From contig NZ_JAASRM010000001.1 of the NCBI RefSeq assembly GCF_011761565.1, forward strand, positions 496,139 through 560,138: a stretch of 64,000 bases of DNA, given 5' to 3'. The translations under genes and the position numbers were made by a program. The DNA is from Rhizomicrobium palustre. GTDB lineage: Bacteria; Pseudomonadota; Alphaproteobacteria; Micropepsales; Micropepsaceae. Positions 17,666 through 27,800 of the stretch are shown one piece after another (the stretch's first letter is position 1; each line of letters opens with the position of its first letter). Below the pieces are notes generated by a model. That model made no database searches. It saw only the letters and a list, made by a program, of their open reading frames with translations, and was not told the DNA's origin.

Positions 17666-18588
17666 CATCTGCCCACACTGATAAACAACTCCGGCTTGAA
17701 GCTTCAGAATGGTTTGCCCGCCTGCGCGCCAGCGCGGTGAGCCCTGAGATTGAGGCGGAGTTCTTCCGCTGGGCGGCACAGAGCCCGCGCCACGCCGCGG
17801 CCTATGAAGCTGTGTGTGCGGCCTGGGATGTGCTGGGTATGGTACCGGCGAAGCGCAGGCCGCGCCATGCGATGATCGGGCGGCGCGAGTTTGCCGGGGG
17901 CGCGATTGCGGCGAGTCTGGCGGCCTATTTCCTTTTGCGCGCAGAGCCCGCGGAAGCCAAGGTTTTCAAGACCGCGATCGGTGAACAGAAGCGCTTCACC
18001 CTGCCCGACGGTTCAGCCCTCTTGCTCGACACGGCGAGCGAGGTCTCTGCCAGCTGCGATAAGATCTCGCGCACCGCCAGCCTTGGCTGCGGCCGGGCGC
18101 ATTTCGATGTGACAAACGCGCGCGAAAGCGCGCTGGTGGTGCGGATCGGCGACATTTCCGTTACCTCGCATCGCGGCCATTTCGATGTCTTCCGCGGGGA
18201 GGACGCGATCTTCGTCTATCTGCAGCAGAACGATGCTGCCGTGCAAACCGCCAATGGCGACAACGTGAAGTTGCGCCCAGGTGATTATCTGCGCGCGCCT
18301 ATGCCTTATGGAAAGCTCGTCATCGACCGGCCCGCGCAAGAGGCGATAACCGCTTGGCAGCGAGGCATTTTGGTTTTCGATCAAACAACGCTCAGCGACG
18401 CCGTGCGGGAGATGAACCGCTATAGCCCTGTCAAGCTCACGATCAGTGATGCGAAAGCGGCACAATTAAAAATCAGCGGCGCGTACGGGGCGGGCAAGGC
18501 CGCAGAATTCTTACACACACTTACGCTACTCCTTCCCGTGCGTGCGCAAGCCCGCGGGGACGGCTTCGAAATTACCTCTACGCTCTGA
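17662..18588 (+). CDS. FecR-family anti-sigma/sigma regulator (plus-strand module)
   Basis: 308 residues. The cytoplasmic N-terminal DUF4880-like segment has the WFARLRAS and FFRWAAQSPRHAAAYE motifs. One membrane helix follows (about 73-92) with a preceding Arg pair (GRREFAGGAIAASLAAYFL), then the periplasmic FecR domain (GEQKRFTLPDGSALLLDTAS, RGHFDVFRGEDAIFVYLQQ) and a C-terminal STN-like region (LVFDQTTLSDAVREMNRY). It holds the sigma factor inactive and receives the signal from the STN domain of the receptor encoded 34 bp downstream. The Arg pair recalls the twin-arginine-dependent insertion reported for E. coli FecR. Confidence 0.92.
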   Translation: MTSAHTDKQLRLEASEWFARLRASAVSPEIEAEFFRWAAQSPRHAAAYEAVCAAWDVLGMVPAKRRPRHAMIGRREFAGGAIAASLAAYFLLRAEPAEAKVFKTAIGEQKRFTLPDGSALLLDTASEVSASCDKISRTASLGCGRAHFDVTNARESALVVRIGDISVTSHRGHFDVFRGEDAIFVYLQQNDAAVQTANGDNVKLRPGDYLRAPMPYGKLVIDRPAQEAITAWQRGILVFDQTTLSDAVREMNRYSPVKLTISDAKAAQLKISGAYGAGKAAEFLHTLTLLLPVRAQARGDGFEITSTL

Positions 18589-18622
18589 ATTCCAGCGCAG
18601 TGCGTCGAGAAAAGGGGAGTGT

Positions 18623-21601
18623 ATGCGCGGCCGGATCAGACAATTTCCTGCGCTGATCGTGGCCGTGGCCGGGTTGAGCGCGTTCTGCGCCGCGGCCGAC
18701 GCACAAACCGTATCGTTACAGATTCCGGCCGCGTCGCTGGGCGCTGCCTTGACAGAGGTCGCGCGCCTGACAGGGCGCGGCGTTCTCTTTACGCCCGATA
18801 CCGTGGAAGGGCTGAAAGCGCCCGCCATTCAGGGCAATCTCACAGCCGAGCAAGCGGTATCCCAGTTGATTGCGCAAACCCCGCTGGAGGTGGTGGCGGA
18901 TACGGCAGGAAACTTGGTCGTCCGCCGCCCGCCGAAAGCCAAACCAGTCGTCCCCGCAGTAACTTTGCATGAGGCCTTAGAGCCGGTCGAAATCGTGCGC
19001 GTGGTTGCTACGCGGGAAAGCGCCGACGCGCTGCAATTCAAGGCCATCGCGCCGGTCAGCGCGCTTTCGACTGCCGATCTCGAACATACTGCGGTTCACA
19101 ATGCGGCGGAGGCCTTGCAGCTTCTGCCAGGCATCAATGTCACCAATACCGGCAATTCCTTTTTCGGCGGCATCGATGGCGCCTCGCGCGGGGAAGGCAT
19201 GTTCGCCCAGGTGCGTGGCATGAATTCTGAATACACGCTGAACATGATCAACGGCGTGGATGTGGCGCAAGGCATGCCCTATAGCCGCGAGGTGCAGCTT
19301 TCACTGCTGCCGCCCTTCGGGCTTCAGACCATCGTCGTTTCCAAAACCGCGCAAGCCGATATGCAATCGGATTTCATCGGCGGCGCAGTTGATTTTCGCA
19401 CTCCCACCGCCTTTGACTTTGCGGGCGATCACAGTTTCTCGATGACCTTGGGCGGACGGCTCGAAACCCGCGCGGTGGATTACGGCGAAAACGGGATTGG
19501 CAGTGTGGCCTCCGCCGAAGCCTCGCAAAAATTCGGCGCGGAAAGCCAATTCGGCATCTATGTCAGCGGCTATTACGATATTCGCCAATTCGCCAATAGC
19601 GAAATGGGCGCGCTGATGGAGCTGACCGGCGACAAAGCCTGGGCCTTTGCGGCGGGCGATCGGGCCGGAAAAAATCCCGCCGGATATAATGCCGAGCGCA
19701 ATCTGCAATCCACGGGGTTCAATGTCGGCATTTCCAGCGGCTATACCGCCCGCTATGGCACCAGCGCGTCTCTGGTTTGGAATGCCAGTGCAGTTACCAG
19801 CTTTTATACGCGCGTGACCTATGCCTATGCGCATACCGAGCAGAACTCCACCCTCAGCCAAATACTGGGTGCGGACATCACCACGGGGGTGAATGGCATT
19901 ATCACGAGCGACGGGTTCTACCGACCTAAAATCGGCAAGGTCTCGACCCGGTTGTGGTATGAGACCAATCCAGAAATGGCCGACCTCGGCACGGCGCAGA
20001 TCGGCGGCCAAAGTGCACTCGGGCGTGCCACGGTATTCGGCAAGTTCTATTACAGCTGGGGCAATAATGACCGGCCCAATCACATCGAGATTTCGGCGCG
20101 CCCCGACAATGATTTTATTTATGGCGGATCCTCCCTCGCGACATTCGATGCGGATGGTTTTCCGGTTCCCACCCTGACGCCAGCGATGTTCGACCGGCTC
20201 GGCCATGTGGGTGACAATCTTGTCCGGCGCGGCGGACAGCTGACCATTCAGCATTCAGGACAGGATAAGTTCGGCAGCATGCTGGATGCGCAAATCGCGC
20301 TCGGCGAAAGCGGCTGGATCAAGCTCGGCGGCAAGCATGTGGAGAGCTGGCGCAGCACCGACAACACCGATTTCACCAACGCCATCTATACCGATGGCAC
20401 CAAGTTCTCGACACTCGGCCTTTACACGGAAAATTGGAGAGAGGTCTATCCAGGAAAATATGGCTGGTCGGTGCCCAAGATCGATCAAGACGCGCTGTTC
20501 AAGCTTTTCCATGCCCGGGTGACAGCCGCAAGCTCCGACAGCTGCGCCATCCCCGCCCTGCTCGGCATCTGCAATACACAAAAGGGGCGCGAGGCGGTTT
20601 CGGCCACGTATGTGATGGGCAACCTGCAGCTCGACACCCTGGAAATTCAGCCCGGGCTGCGGTTCGAACACACAGAGATCAAGAATGTCTTCTGGCAGGA
20701 TGCCTATGACAAAGCGGGACATTGGAGCAGCGGCAGCTTCGCCTCCAGCCGTACGGTGTATGATGAGCTTCTGCCGAGCCTGTTTGTGAATTGGCGGCCA
20801 AACGAGGCGGGCTCTTATCGCGCCTTGATCTGGACGAGCTATACCAAGCCGGCCTTTGTGCAATTGGCGAGCGCCGAAACCATCACCCGCAATGACAGCG
20901 GCACCAGCATCCTTGCAGGCAATCCCGATTTGAAGCCGATCAAAGCCCTTAACGGCGATGTTTCGGCCCAGTGGAGCCTGGCCGATGGCACCTATATCCA
21001 GACATCGTTTTTTGCCAAGGCGTTGAGAAACTATCTCTACAATTCCGGTTCAACGCTGGTCAATCCTGCTTTGGGCGATGAGACCCAACGGGTGCAGCCG
21101 CAGAACGGCGGTGACGGCCATGTCTATGGGCTGGAGATCGAATTCCGTCGCGAGTTTCCCGAATTCAAGGGCTGGCTTTCAGGCCTGGGCGTGGGCGCGA
21201 ACTTCACCCGCCTTTGGACCCAAGTCGATCTCGGCTCAAATACGGCCCTGCATCACGAGCGCATTCAAAACGCGCCGAGTGGGATGGCGAATGTGCAGCT
21301 CTTCTATGAGCGTGACGGCATTCAGTTCGATATGCTGTGGCATTATTCCAGCGCTTACGTCTCGCGCTATGACATTCTGCATCAGAACGCATCCTGGGAT
21401 CATGAATGGATCCAGCCAATGCAGCGCGTGGATCTTCATCTTGGATATGCACTAAGCAATGGGCTGCGCGTGGACGGTTCTATTTCCAATCTGCTGGATG
21501 ATTTCACATATTGGTCACATGTAGGCCAACACACGACGACGATTTCCGATATTGCCGAAACGGGTCGCACGGCCATTCTCACCTTTAAATACGCGCTTTA
21601 A
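18623..21601 (+). CDS. TonB-dependent transducer receptor with STN signalling domain
   Basis: 992 residues. The ATG at 18623 has GGGGAG upstream and starts a signal peptide (ALIVAVAGLSAFCAAADAQ); an earlier start would overlap FecR and precede the signal. The STN domain (about 28-100: LQIPAASLGAALTEVARLTG) sends the occupancy signal to FecR. The plug (AEALQLLPGINVTNTGNSFF, GEGMFAQVRGMNSEYTLNMI) and barrel follow. The next gene encodes a close paralogue without STN. The ligand is unknown; no catabolic gene is linked to this cassette, so siderophore, oligosaccharide or peptide cannot be separated. Confidence 0.93.
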   Translation: MRGRIRQFPALIVAVAGLSAFCAAADAQTVSLQIPAASLGAALTEVARLTGRGVLFTPDTVEGLKAPAIQGNLTAEQAVSQLIAQTPLEVVADTAGNLVVRRPPKAKPVVPAVTLHEALEPVEIVRVVATRESADALQFKAIAPVSALSTADLEHTAVHNAAEALQLLPGINVTNTGNSFFGGIDGASRGEGMFAQVRGMNSEYTLNMINGVDVAQGMPYSREVQLSLLPPFGLQTIVVSKTAQADMQSDFIGGAVDFRTPTAFDFAGDHSFSMTLGGRLETRAVDYGENGIGSVASAEASQKFGAESQFGIYVSGYYDIRQFANSEMGALMELTGDKAWAFAAGDRAGKNPAGYNAERNLQSTGFNVGISSGYTARYGTSASLVWNASAVTSFYTRVTYAYAHTEQNSTLSQILGADITTGVNGIITSDGFYRPKIGKVSTRLWYETNPEMADLGTAQIGGQSALGRATVFGKFYYSWGNNDRPNHIEISARPDNDFIYGGSSLATFDADGFPVPTLTPAMFDRLGHVGDNLVRRGGQLTIQHSGQDKFGSMLDAQIALGESGWIKLGGKHVESWRSTDNTDFTNAIYTDGTKFSTLGLYTENWREVYPGKYGWSVPKIDQDALFKLFHARVTAASSDSCAIPALLGICNTQKGREAVSATYVMGNLQLDTLEIQPGLRFEHTEIKNVFWQDAYDKAGHWSSGSFASSRTVYDELLPSLFVNWRPNEAGSYRALIWTSYTKPAFVQLASAETITRNDSGTSILAGNPDLKPIKALNGDVSAQWSLADGTYIQTSFFAKALRNYLYNSGSTLVNPALGDETQRVQPQNGGDGHVYGLEIEFRREFPEFKGWLSGLGVGANFTRLWTQVDLGSNTALHHERIQNAPSGMANVQLFYERDGIQFDMLWHYSSAYVSRYDILHQNASWDHEWIQPMQRVDLHLGYALSNGLRVDGSISNLLDDFTYWSHVGQHTTTISDIAETGRTAILTFKYAL

Positions 21602-21607
21602 ACGCCA

Positions 21608-21624
21608 TCTCGCGGCGCGCGAGA
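21608..21624 (+). other. GC hairpin after the STN-TBDR stop
   Basis: TCTCGCG, 3-nt loop, CGCGAGA: perfect 7-bp stem starting 6 nt after the stop codon, with no T-run. Probably an RNA-stability or attenuation hairpin between the two receptor genes. Confidence 0.5.
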
Positions 21625-21680
21625 CGTCACAAATATTTCGCAACATTCTTGCTGAGGTGTTTGACACCCCACATCGTCCC

Positions 21681-21713
21681 TTAAGCGCTGCTGTCCTGGC
21701 AGCTTGCGCTTAA
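21681..21713 (+). promoter_or_regulatory. Inverted repeat just before the second TBDR ribosome-binding site
   Basis: TTAAGCGC and GCGCTTAA flank an inner GCTG/CAGC stem. The outer arm ends 2 nt before GGGGA, the Shine-Dalgarno site. It could be a leader hairpin or an operator. A TTGACA lies at 21661-21666, but no -10 box sits at proper spacing. Confidence 0.5.
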
Positions 21714-21724
21714 ATGGGGAAGAT

Positions 21725-24535
21725 ATGTTAAACCGAAGCACAACTCTGCGTTCACTTCTTATGGCGAGTAGCGCGGCGGCGCTGTTTGTGCTGCCGTCCA
21801 TGGCCGAGACCGCGGATACGAGCAGCGAGACCATCGAAACCGTGCGCGTGGTGGGCACGCGCCAGAGCGCCGATGCGCTGCAGCTGCGTGCGGATTCCAC
21901 GATCAGCGTGCTGTCATCGCAAGATCTCGAACATACCGCGGTGCATAACGTCGCCGAAGCGCTGCAGCTTCTGCCCGGCATCAACGTCACCAACACCGGC
22001 AATTCCTTCTTTGGCGGCATCGACGGCGCCTCGCGCGGCGAAGGCATGTTCGCCCAGGTACGCGGCATGAACTCCGAGTTCACGCTCAACCTGATCAATG
22101 GCGTCGACGTCGCCCAGGGTATGCCCTATAGCCGCGAAGTACAGCTTTCGCTGTTGCCGCCCTCTGGCCTGCAGACCATCGTCGTCAACAAGACCGGTGG
22201 CGCCGATCAGGAACTCGACTTTATCGGCGGCTCGATTGATTTCCGCACGCCCACCGCGTTTGACTTCTCGGCTGACCAGACCTTCAGCGCTACGCTGGGT
22301 GGCCGCGCCGAAACCCGCGCCTTCGACTATAAAGCCGATGGCATGGGCTATTCCGCTTCGGTCGATGGCTCCAAGAAATTCGGCGCCGCCAATCAATTCG
22401 GCCTTTATGCCAGCGCCTATTTCGATCAGCGCCATTTCGTGAACAGCGAGCTGGCGGGCAAGACCGAAGCGGGCAGCGACGGCCAGTGGGCTTTCGTGGT
22501 TTCCGACGCGGATGGCAATAGCCCCGCAGGCATGAACCCGGCGAAGAACCTCACCTCGATCGGCTTTGGCGTCGGCATCTCTTCCGGCTACACCGTGCGC
22601 TGGGGCGGAAATGTTGCGGCCGATTGGAACGTCAACAGCAATGTGCATGTCTATGGCAAGGCGTCTTATGCCTTCGCCCATACCCGCCAGGACACCACCT
22701 TCAGCCAGATTCTGGCGACCAATGTGAAGCGCGGCTCCAGCGGCGTGCGGATCGGGACCACCGATCTTTATCAACCGCTGATCAACGACGTTTCGACCCG
22801 CTTTTGGTATGAAACCAACCCGGAAAACGCCAATCTCGGCACGGCGCAGCTCGGGACTGATGTCAGCCTGGGCAAGTTGAGCCTCGACGGCAAGGTCTAT
22901 TACACGTGGGGCAAAAACGACCGCCCGAACCACGTCGAAATCTCCAACCGCCCATTGAATGAAGATGGGGGCGGCAACGGCTTTGCTTACGGCGGCACGA
23001 GTCTGATCAGCTATGATTCCGACGCCTTCCCCTATGCCACACTGACCCCGGCGATGGCGGCACGCCTCGGCAATCTCGGCGCCAACCCCGCCCGCCGCGC
23101 TGGTGATATGAGCTTCCAGCACTCCGGCCAGGAAAAGGCGGGCGTCATTCTGGATGGCAGCTATGCGGTGGATGACGAATGGCTGCAGTCGGTCAAGTTT
23201 GGCTTTAAGGAATCGACCAGCTGGCGCCATGTCGACGCGCTCTATACCGAAACGCCGAACTTCGGGAATACGCCGCAGCTCTCTACGGTGATGTTCTCCG
23301 ATCTCGGTATCTATGACAGCATGTGGTCGCAGGCTTATCCCGGCAAGTACACGTGGTCAGTGCCGAAGATCAATCAGGCCAAGCTGATCGGGCTTTATCA
23401 ATCCAAGCCGACGGTGATCGATAGCTGCGATGGCCGCAATTATGCCGGTTATGGCTACGGTGCGTGCGATACGCAGAATGGCCGTGAGACGGTTACCTCT
23501 GCCTACGCGATGGCGACGCTAAAATTCGGCGACGTCGAGGCCATTCCGGGCCTGCGCTATGAGCATAGCGAAATCCACAACGTCTTCTGGAAGGACAATT
23601 TTGTCACCGACAAGACCACCAAGAAGACGAATTGGGTAAGCGGCGGTTTCACCTCCAACAACACGTCCTATGATGAAGTGCTCCCGAGCCTCTTCCTCAA
23701 CTGGCGCCCAGCAGATGGCGCCGTCTATCGCGCCTCGGTGTGGACGAGCTATACACGCCCCGCCTTCATTCAGCTGGCTGCGAACAACAGAACGCAGACC
23801 AACGCGGACGGCTCGACCAGCATCACGGAAGGCAATCCCGACCTGAAGCCGATCGAATCCGTCAACTACGAGCTCTCCGGCCAGTGGTCGAGTGAGCATG
23901 GCGGCTATCTTCAGGCCTCGGCCTTCGCCAAGCAGCTGTCGAACTACATCTATAACAGCGGCACTAACTTCGTGAACGGCACCAGCATCACAACGGGTAA
24001 TACAGCCGATACGTCAGTGACCTTCACCAAGCCGATGAATGGCGGCTCGGGCCACATCTATGGCATCGAGCTGGAATTCCGTCAGAAGCTGGATGAGGTC
24101 TCGGGGTGGCTGGGCGGCTTTGGCCTGGGCGGCAACTTCACCCACAACTGGACCAAGGTGGACCTCGGCGCCAAGACGGGCCTGAACAGCGAACCAGTCC
24201 AGAACGCGCCGGATAACGTTGCGAACATGCAGCTCTTCTATGAAAAGGACGGCCTGCAGTTCGACCTTCTGTGGCACTACACCGGCTCTTATGTCGCCAG
24301 CTATGATTATCTCGGCAAAGGCGCCAGCTGGGATCATGTCTGGGTGCAGCCGACGCAGCGCGTCGATCTGCATGTCGGCTATGAGATCAGCGATGCCCTG
24401 CGCGGTGACGTCTCGGTCTCCAACCTGATGGATACCGAATCCTATCGCGCCCAGGTCGGCCAGTATTCTTCGGCCCTGTCGGATGTGGTCGATACCGGCC
24501 GCACCATCCTCTTCACGATCAAGTACAAGAACTGA
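21725..24535 (+). CDS. TonB-dependent receptor, STN-less paralogue of the preceding gene
   Basis: 936 residues. The ATG at 21725 is 4 nt after GGGGA and starts a signal peptide (LLMASSAAALFVLPSMAE). A TonB-box-like segment (IETVRVVGTRQSADALQL) is followed by a plug almost identical to the upstream receptor (ALQLLPGINVTNTGNSFFGG, GEGMFAQVRGMNSEFTLNLI), and the barrel stays clearly related to the end. No STN domain, so it should import the same or a similar ligand without signalling. Arose by tandem duplication. A strong terminator closes the transcript at 24560-24588. Confidence 0.93.
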   Translation: MLNRSTTLRSLLMASSAAALFVLPSMAETADTSSETIETVRVVGTRQSADALQLRADSTISVLSSQDLEHTAVHNVAEALQLLPGINVTNTGNSFFGGIDGASRGEGMFAQVRGMNSEFTLNLINGVDVAQGMPYSREVQLSLLPPSGLQTIVVNKTGGADQELDFIGGSIDFRTPTAFDFSADQTFSATLGGRAETRAFDYKADGMGYSASVDGSKKFGAANQFGLYASAYFDQRHFVNSELAGKTEAGSDGQWAFVVSDADGNSPAGMNPAKNLTSIGFGVGISSGYTVRWGGNVAADWNVNSNVHVYGKASYAFAHTRQDTTFSQILATNVKRGSSGVRIGTTDLYQPLINDVSTRFWYETNPENANLGTAQLGTDVSLGKLSLDGKVYYTWGKNDRPNHVEISNRPLNEDGGGNGFAYGGTSLISYDSDAFPYATLTPAMAARLGNLGANPARRAGDMSFQHSGQEKAGVILDGSYAVDDEWLQSVKFGFKESTSWRHVDALYTETPNFGNTPQLSTVMFSDLGIYDSMWSQAYPGKYTWSVPKINQAKLIGLYQSKPTVIDSCDGRNYAGYGYGACDTQNGRETVTSAYAMATLKFGDVEAIPGLRYEHSEIHNVFWKDNFVTDKTTKKTNWVSGGFTSNNTSYDEVLPSLFLNWRPADGAVYRASVWTSYTRPAFIQLAANNRTQTNADGSTSITEGNPDLKPIESVNYELSGQWSSEHGGYLQASAFAKQLSNYIYNSGTNFVNGTSITTGNTADTSVTFTKPMNGGSGHIYGIELEFRQKLDEVSGWLGGFGLGGNFTHNWTKVDLGAKTGLNSEPVQNAPDNVANMQLFYEKDGLQFDLLWHYTGSYVASYDYLGKGASWDHVWVQPTQRVDLHVGYEISDALRGDVSVSNLMDTESYRAQVGQYSSALSDVVDTGRTILFTIKYKN

Positions 24536-24559
24536 TTTTCCGTACCCCTCTTAGAACTT

Positions 24560-24588
24560 GGGCGGGATTCACATCCCGCCCTTTTTTT
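24560..24588 (+). terminator. Strong Rho-independent terminator of the sigma-FecR-TBDR-TBDR cassette
   Basis: GGGCGGGAT, TCAC loop, ATCCCGCCC, then seven T: a perfect 9-bp stem 24 nt after the receptor stop. Confidence 0.92.
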
Positions 24589-24811
24589 GTGTACCCCAGA
24601 CCGCCAGTCCCCAGATCAATCAGATAGGGTCGTAGCTGCTATTACCCGAATTTGGGCTTTGCAGATGAGATGCGAATTTTAAACACTATAACGTGTACAT
24701 GTGTGATAAACGCGCAAAGCGCGATATAATTAACCAATAATGCGTCTCATTAACACCTTTTAGTTGCAAGCCGATTTATACCACTACCCTGATATTCTTA
24801 AGGGGAATGTG
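24589..24811 (+). promoter_or_regulatory. AT-rich leader of the autotransporter gene
   Basis: 223 bp, AT-rich compared with its surroundings. It contains TATAAT at 24725-24730, about 80 nt before the start, but the hexamer 17 bp upstream (TGTGAT) is a poor -35. Because a terminator precedes it, the autotransporter probably has its own promoter here. Confidence 0.4.
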
Positions 24812-27800
24812 ATGGCCCAGGCCGCTCGCCAATCAAAGGTAATCTCGGCAACAAAAGTTCTTCTTCTGGCATCTGCCTCATTTGCCACTATCTCGGCGCT
24901 TAGCCCAGCATGGGCCACACCATCGGGCTTCTTAGATTTTACCACGAGCGGCAGCCTCAGCGGCTGGACCACATATGGCACCGTCAGCACGAAGAACGCC
25001 ACAGACTCCCTTACGCTCGGAACCAAGCCATTCCAGCTGACGCCCGCAACGGGCGAATATATGGCGAAGATATCCCCCCTTAACTCCGCTACCCAATGCG
25101 CTGGCCCCAACTCTTGCTCGGCGATCGACAGCATTATGGGCCTAACCAGTGGCCAACTTTCCACGGTCTTCAACACTTTGCCGCTCACAAACACAAGAAG
25201 GGCGACCAATTTCGGCATCATGACGGAAACAGCTTCGCTCGCGGCGGGCAGCTATACTTTTTATTGGTCCTATGCGGCGGGCGACTACAAACCTTACAAT
25301 GATGGCGTGCTGTTCGCGATATCGGGTGGGGGCACTGAAACAGTGTCCGTTCTTGCCAATAATGGCGACGGTTCAAATGGCGGTACGGGCGGCGGCGCAC
25401 AAGCGGGAACGGTGGTCGTTGGCGATTACGGCGCTACGCAATGGGCCGCGTATACCTTCACCGTCGCCACAAGCAGCACATATCAGCTGAGCTTTGCCGC
25501 TTATAACTGGGGCGACACAGACAATTCCTACGTCCCGACTCTCTATATTGGAGCTTCGGCGGGTACTGTGACGGGCGGCTCGACATCCCCCATCGACACC
25601 AACCATACCTACTATCTCGCCTCCAATCTGGGCTCCTCGGTTGCGCCTGATTTCAAAGGCGGGACATTGCGTCTGAATGCTTCCGGAACCATCAGCAACG
25701 CATTCGCGGTGGAAAACTATACCGGCAACACAATCGATGCTTACGGCAATACCGGAAACTTCTCCGGTGTTATGAGCGGCGCCGGTGGCCTTACCATCAA
25801 AGACGGGATTGGCGGCGGCAAGGTGATTTTTACCGGCGCGAACACCTATACAGGCGGTACGACGATAAATTCGGGAGCAGTCCTGCAAATCGGCATCGGC
25901 GGGACAACAGGATCGATCGCTGGCAACGTCAATGACCTCGGCACGCTGATCTTTAACCGCAATGATGCCATTACCTATGCCAATGTAATTTCCGGCACCG
26001 GTGGCCTGATCCAGGCCGGTAGCGGCACGCTGACTCTGACCGGCACGAATACCTATACCGGCGGCACGACCATTGGCGCAGGCACACTGCAAATCGGCGA
26101 TGGTAACACCTCCGGATCGATCGCAGGCGATATCGTCAACAATGCGGCTCTCGCCTTTAATCGCAGCGATGCGATCACTTTTGCTGGAGCGATTTCCGGC
26201 ACCGGTGCCCTTACCCAAGCAGGCAGCGGCACCCTCGTTCTGACAGGTGCCAACACCTATACAGGCGGCACGACCATTGGCGCAGGGACATTGCAAATCG
26301 GCGATGGCAACGCCTCCGGATCGATCGCAGGCGATATCGTCAACAATGCGGCCCTCGCCTTTAATCGCAGCGATGCGATCACTTTTGCTGGTGCGATTTC
26401 CGGCACCGGCACCCTTACCCAAGCAGGCAGCGGCACCCTAGTTCTGACAGGTGCCAATACCTATACAGGCGGCACGACCATCTCCGCTGGCACGCTGCAA
26501 ATCGGTGACGGCAACACATCCGGCTCAATTGCGGGTGACATCACCAATAACGCCGCGTTGATCTTCAACCGTAGCGATGCGATCACCTATGCCAATGTGA
26601 TCTCCGGAACCGGTAAACTGACTCAAGCCGGTAGCGGCACACTGATCTTAACGGGAACGAACACCTATAGCGACGGCACAACGGTTTCAGCAGGCACGCT
26701 GCAAATCGGCAATGGCAGCACATCGGGCGCGATCACGGGAAACGTCGTCAACAACGCGACGCTCGCCTTCAACCGCAGCGACAGCATCACCTACGGCGGT
26801 ATCATCTCTGGAACCGGCGGCGTGAGCGTGAGCGGCGGTGGAACAGTCATCGTGACGGGAAACAACACCTATACCGGTCAGACCTCCATCGCTGCTGGAT
26901 CCACCCTGCAGATCGGCAATGGCGGCACCACGGGCGCCATCGTTAGCGATGTCATCAATCAGGGTATTCTGGCCTTCAATCGCAGCGACAATGTCACCTT
27001 CAATGGCAATGTCACTGGAAGTGGCACGCTGGTGCAGAACGGCACCGGCAAAGTCATCGTAACGACCAATTACACCGGAAAGACCATTGTCAACTCCGGC
27101 ACGCTGCAAATCGGCAATGGCAGCACATCCGGCACCGTGGCGGGCAATATCGTCAACAACGCCACGGTGGTTTACGGCCAAGCTGCAACGACAACCTATA
27201 GCGGCGTCATTTCCGGCGCAGGCAGTTTGGCTGTCAGTGGCGGCGGCATTGTCATCCTCAACGGCTCGAACACCTATACCGGGCCGACGACCGTTACAGC
27301 GGGATCGCTGATCATCGGCGACAGCACCCACCAATCGGCGACGGTTCTGAGCGGTGTCACGGTGAGTAACAATGCCATTATTGGCGGCTATGGCCTGATC
27401 GGCGGCAATCTCTTGGCTAGCGGAGGCACCGTAAGCCCCGGCAACTCGATCGGCACGCTCACTGTTTCGGGCAACTATTCCCAGAGCTCCGCTTCAACGC
27501 TCAAGATCGAAGTCACACCCACCGCAAGCGACAAGCTGCTGGTCAAAGGAAAGGCGCAGCTTGATGGCACGCTAGCGATATCCCTGCTGCCCGGCACATA
27601 CGGCACGACCCTGTATCCGGTGCTGACCGCGAGCAGTATTAGCGGCACCTTCGCCACGGTTACCTACACAGGCGGCGATGCGAACATGGCCTATGGCGTC
27701 ATGTATGGCGCGCAGGAGGTCGATCTCGCCGTGACTCCGAAAGCCTCGGGTCAGATCTATGGAGATATTGTTAGCCAGAGCCTCGATACGGCGGTGGAGT

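Noticed and set aside
21914..23230. 438-codon open frame on the minus strand
   Set aside because: Antisense to the second tandem receptor, no recognisable motifs; the overlapping receptor is certain.
25373..26422. 349-codon minus-strand frame with internal repeats
   Set aside because: Its repeats are the reverse reading of the autotransporter repeats.
26048..26863. Possible CRISPR-like array
   Set aside because: Repeats are 204 bp, contiguous and in frame in a protein gene; there are no spacers and no cas genes.
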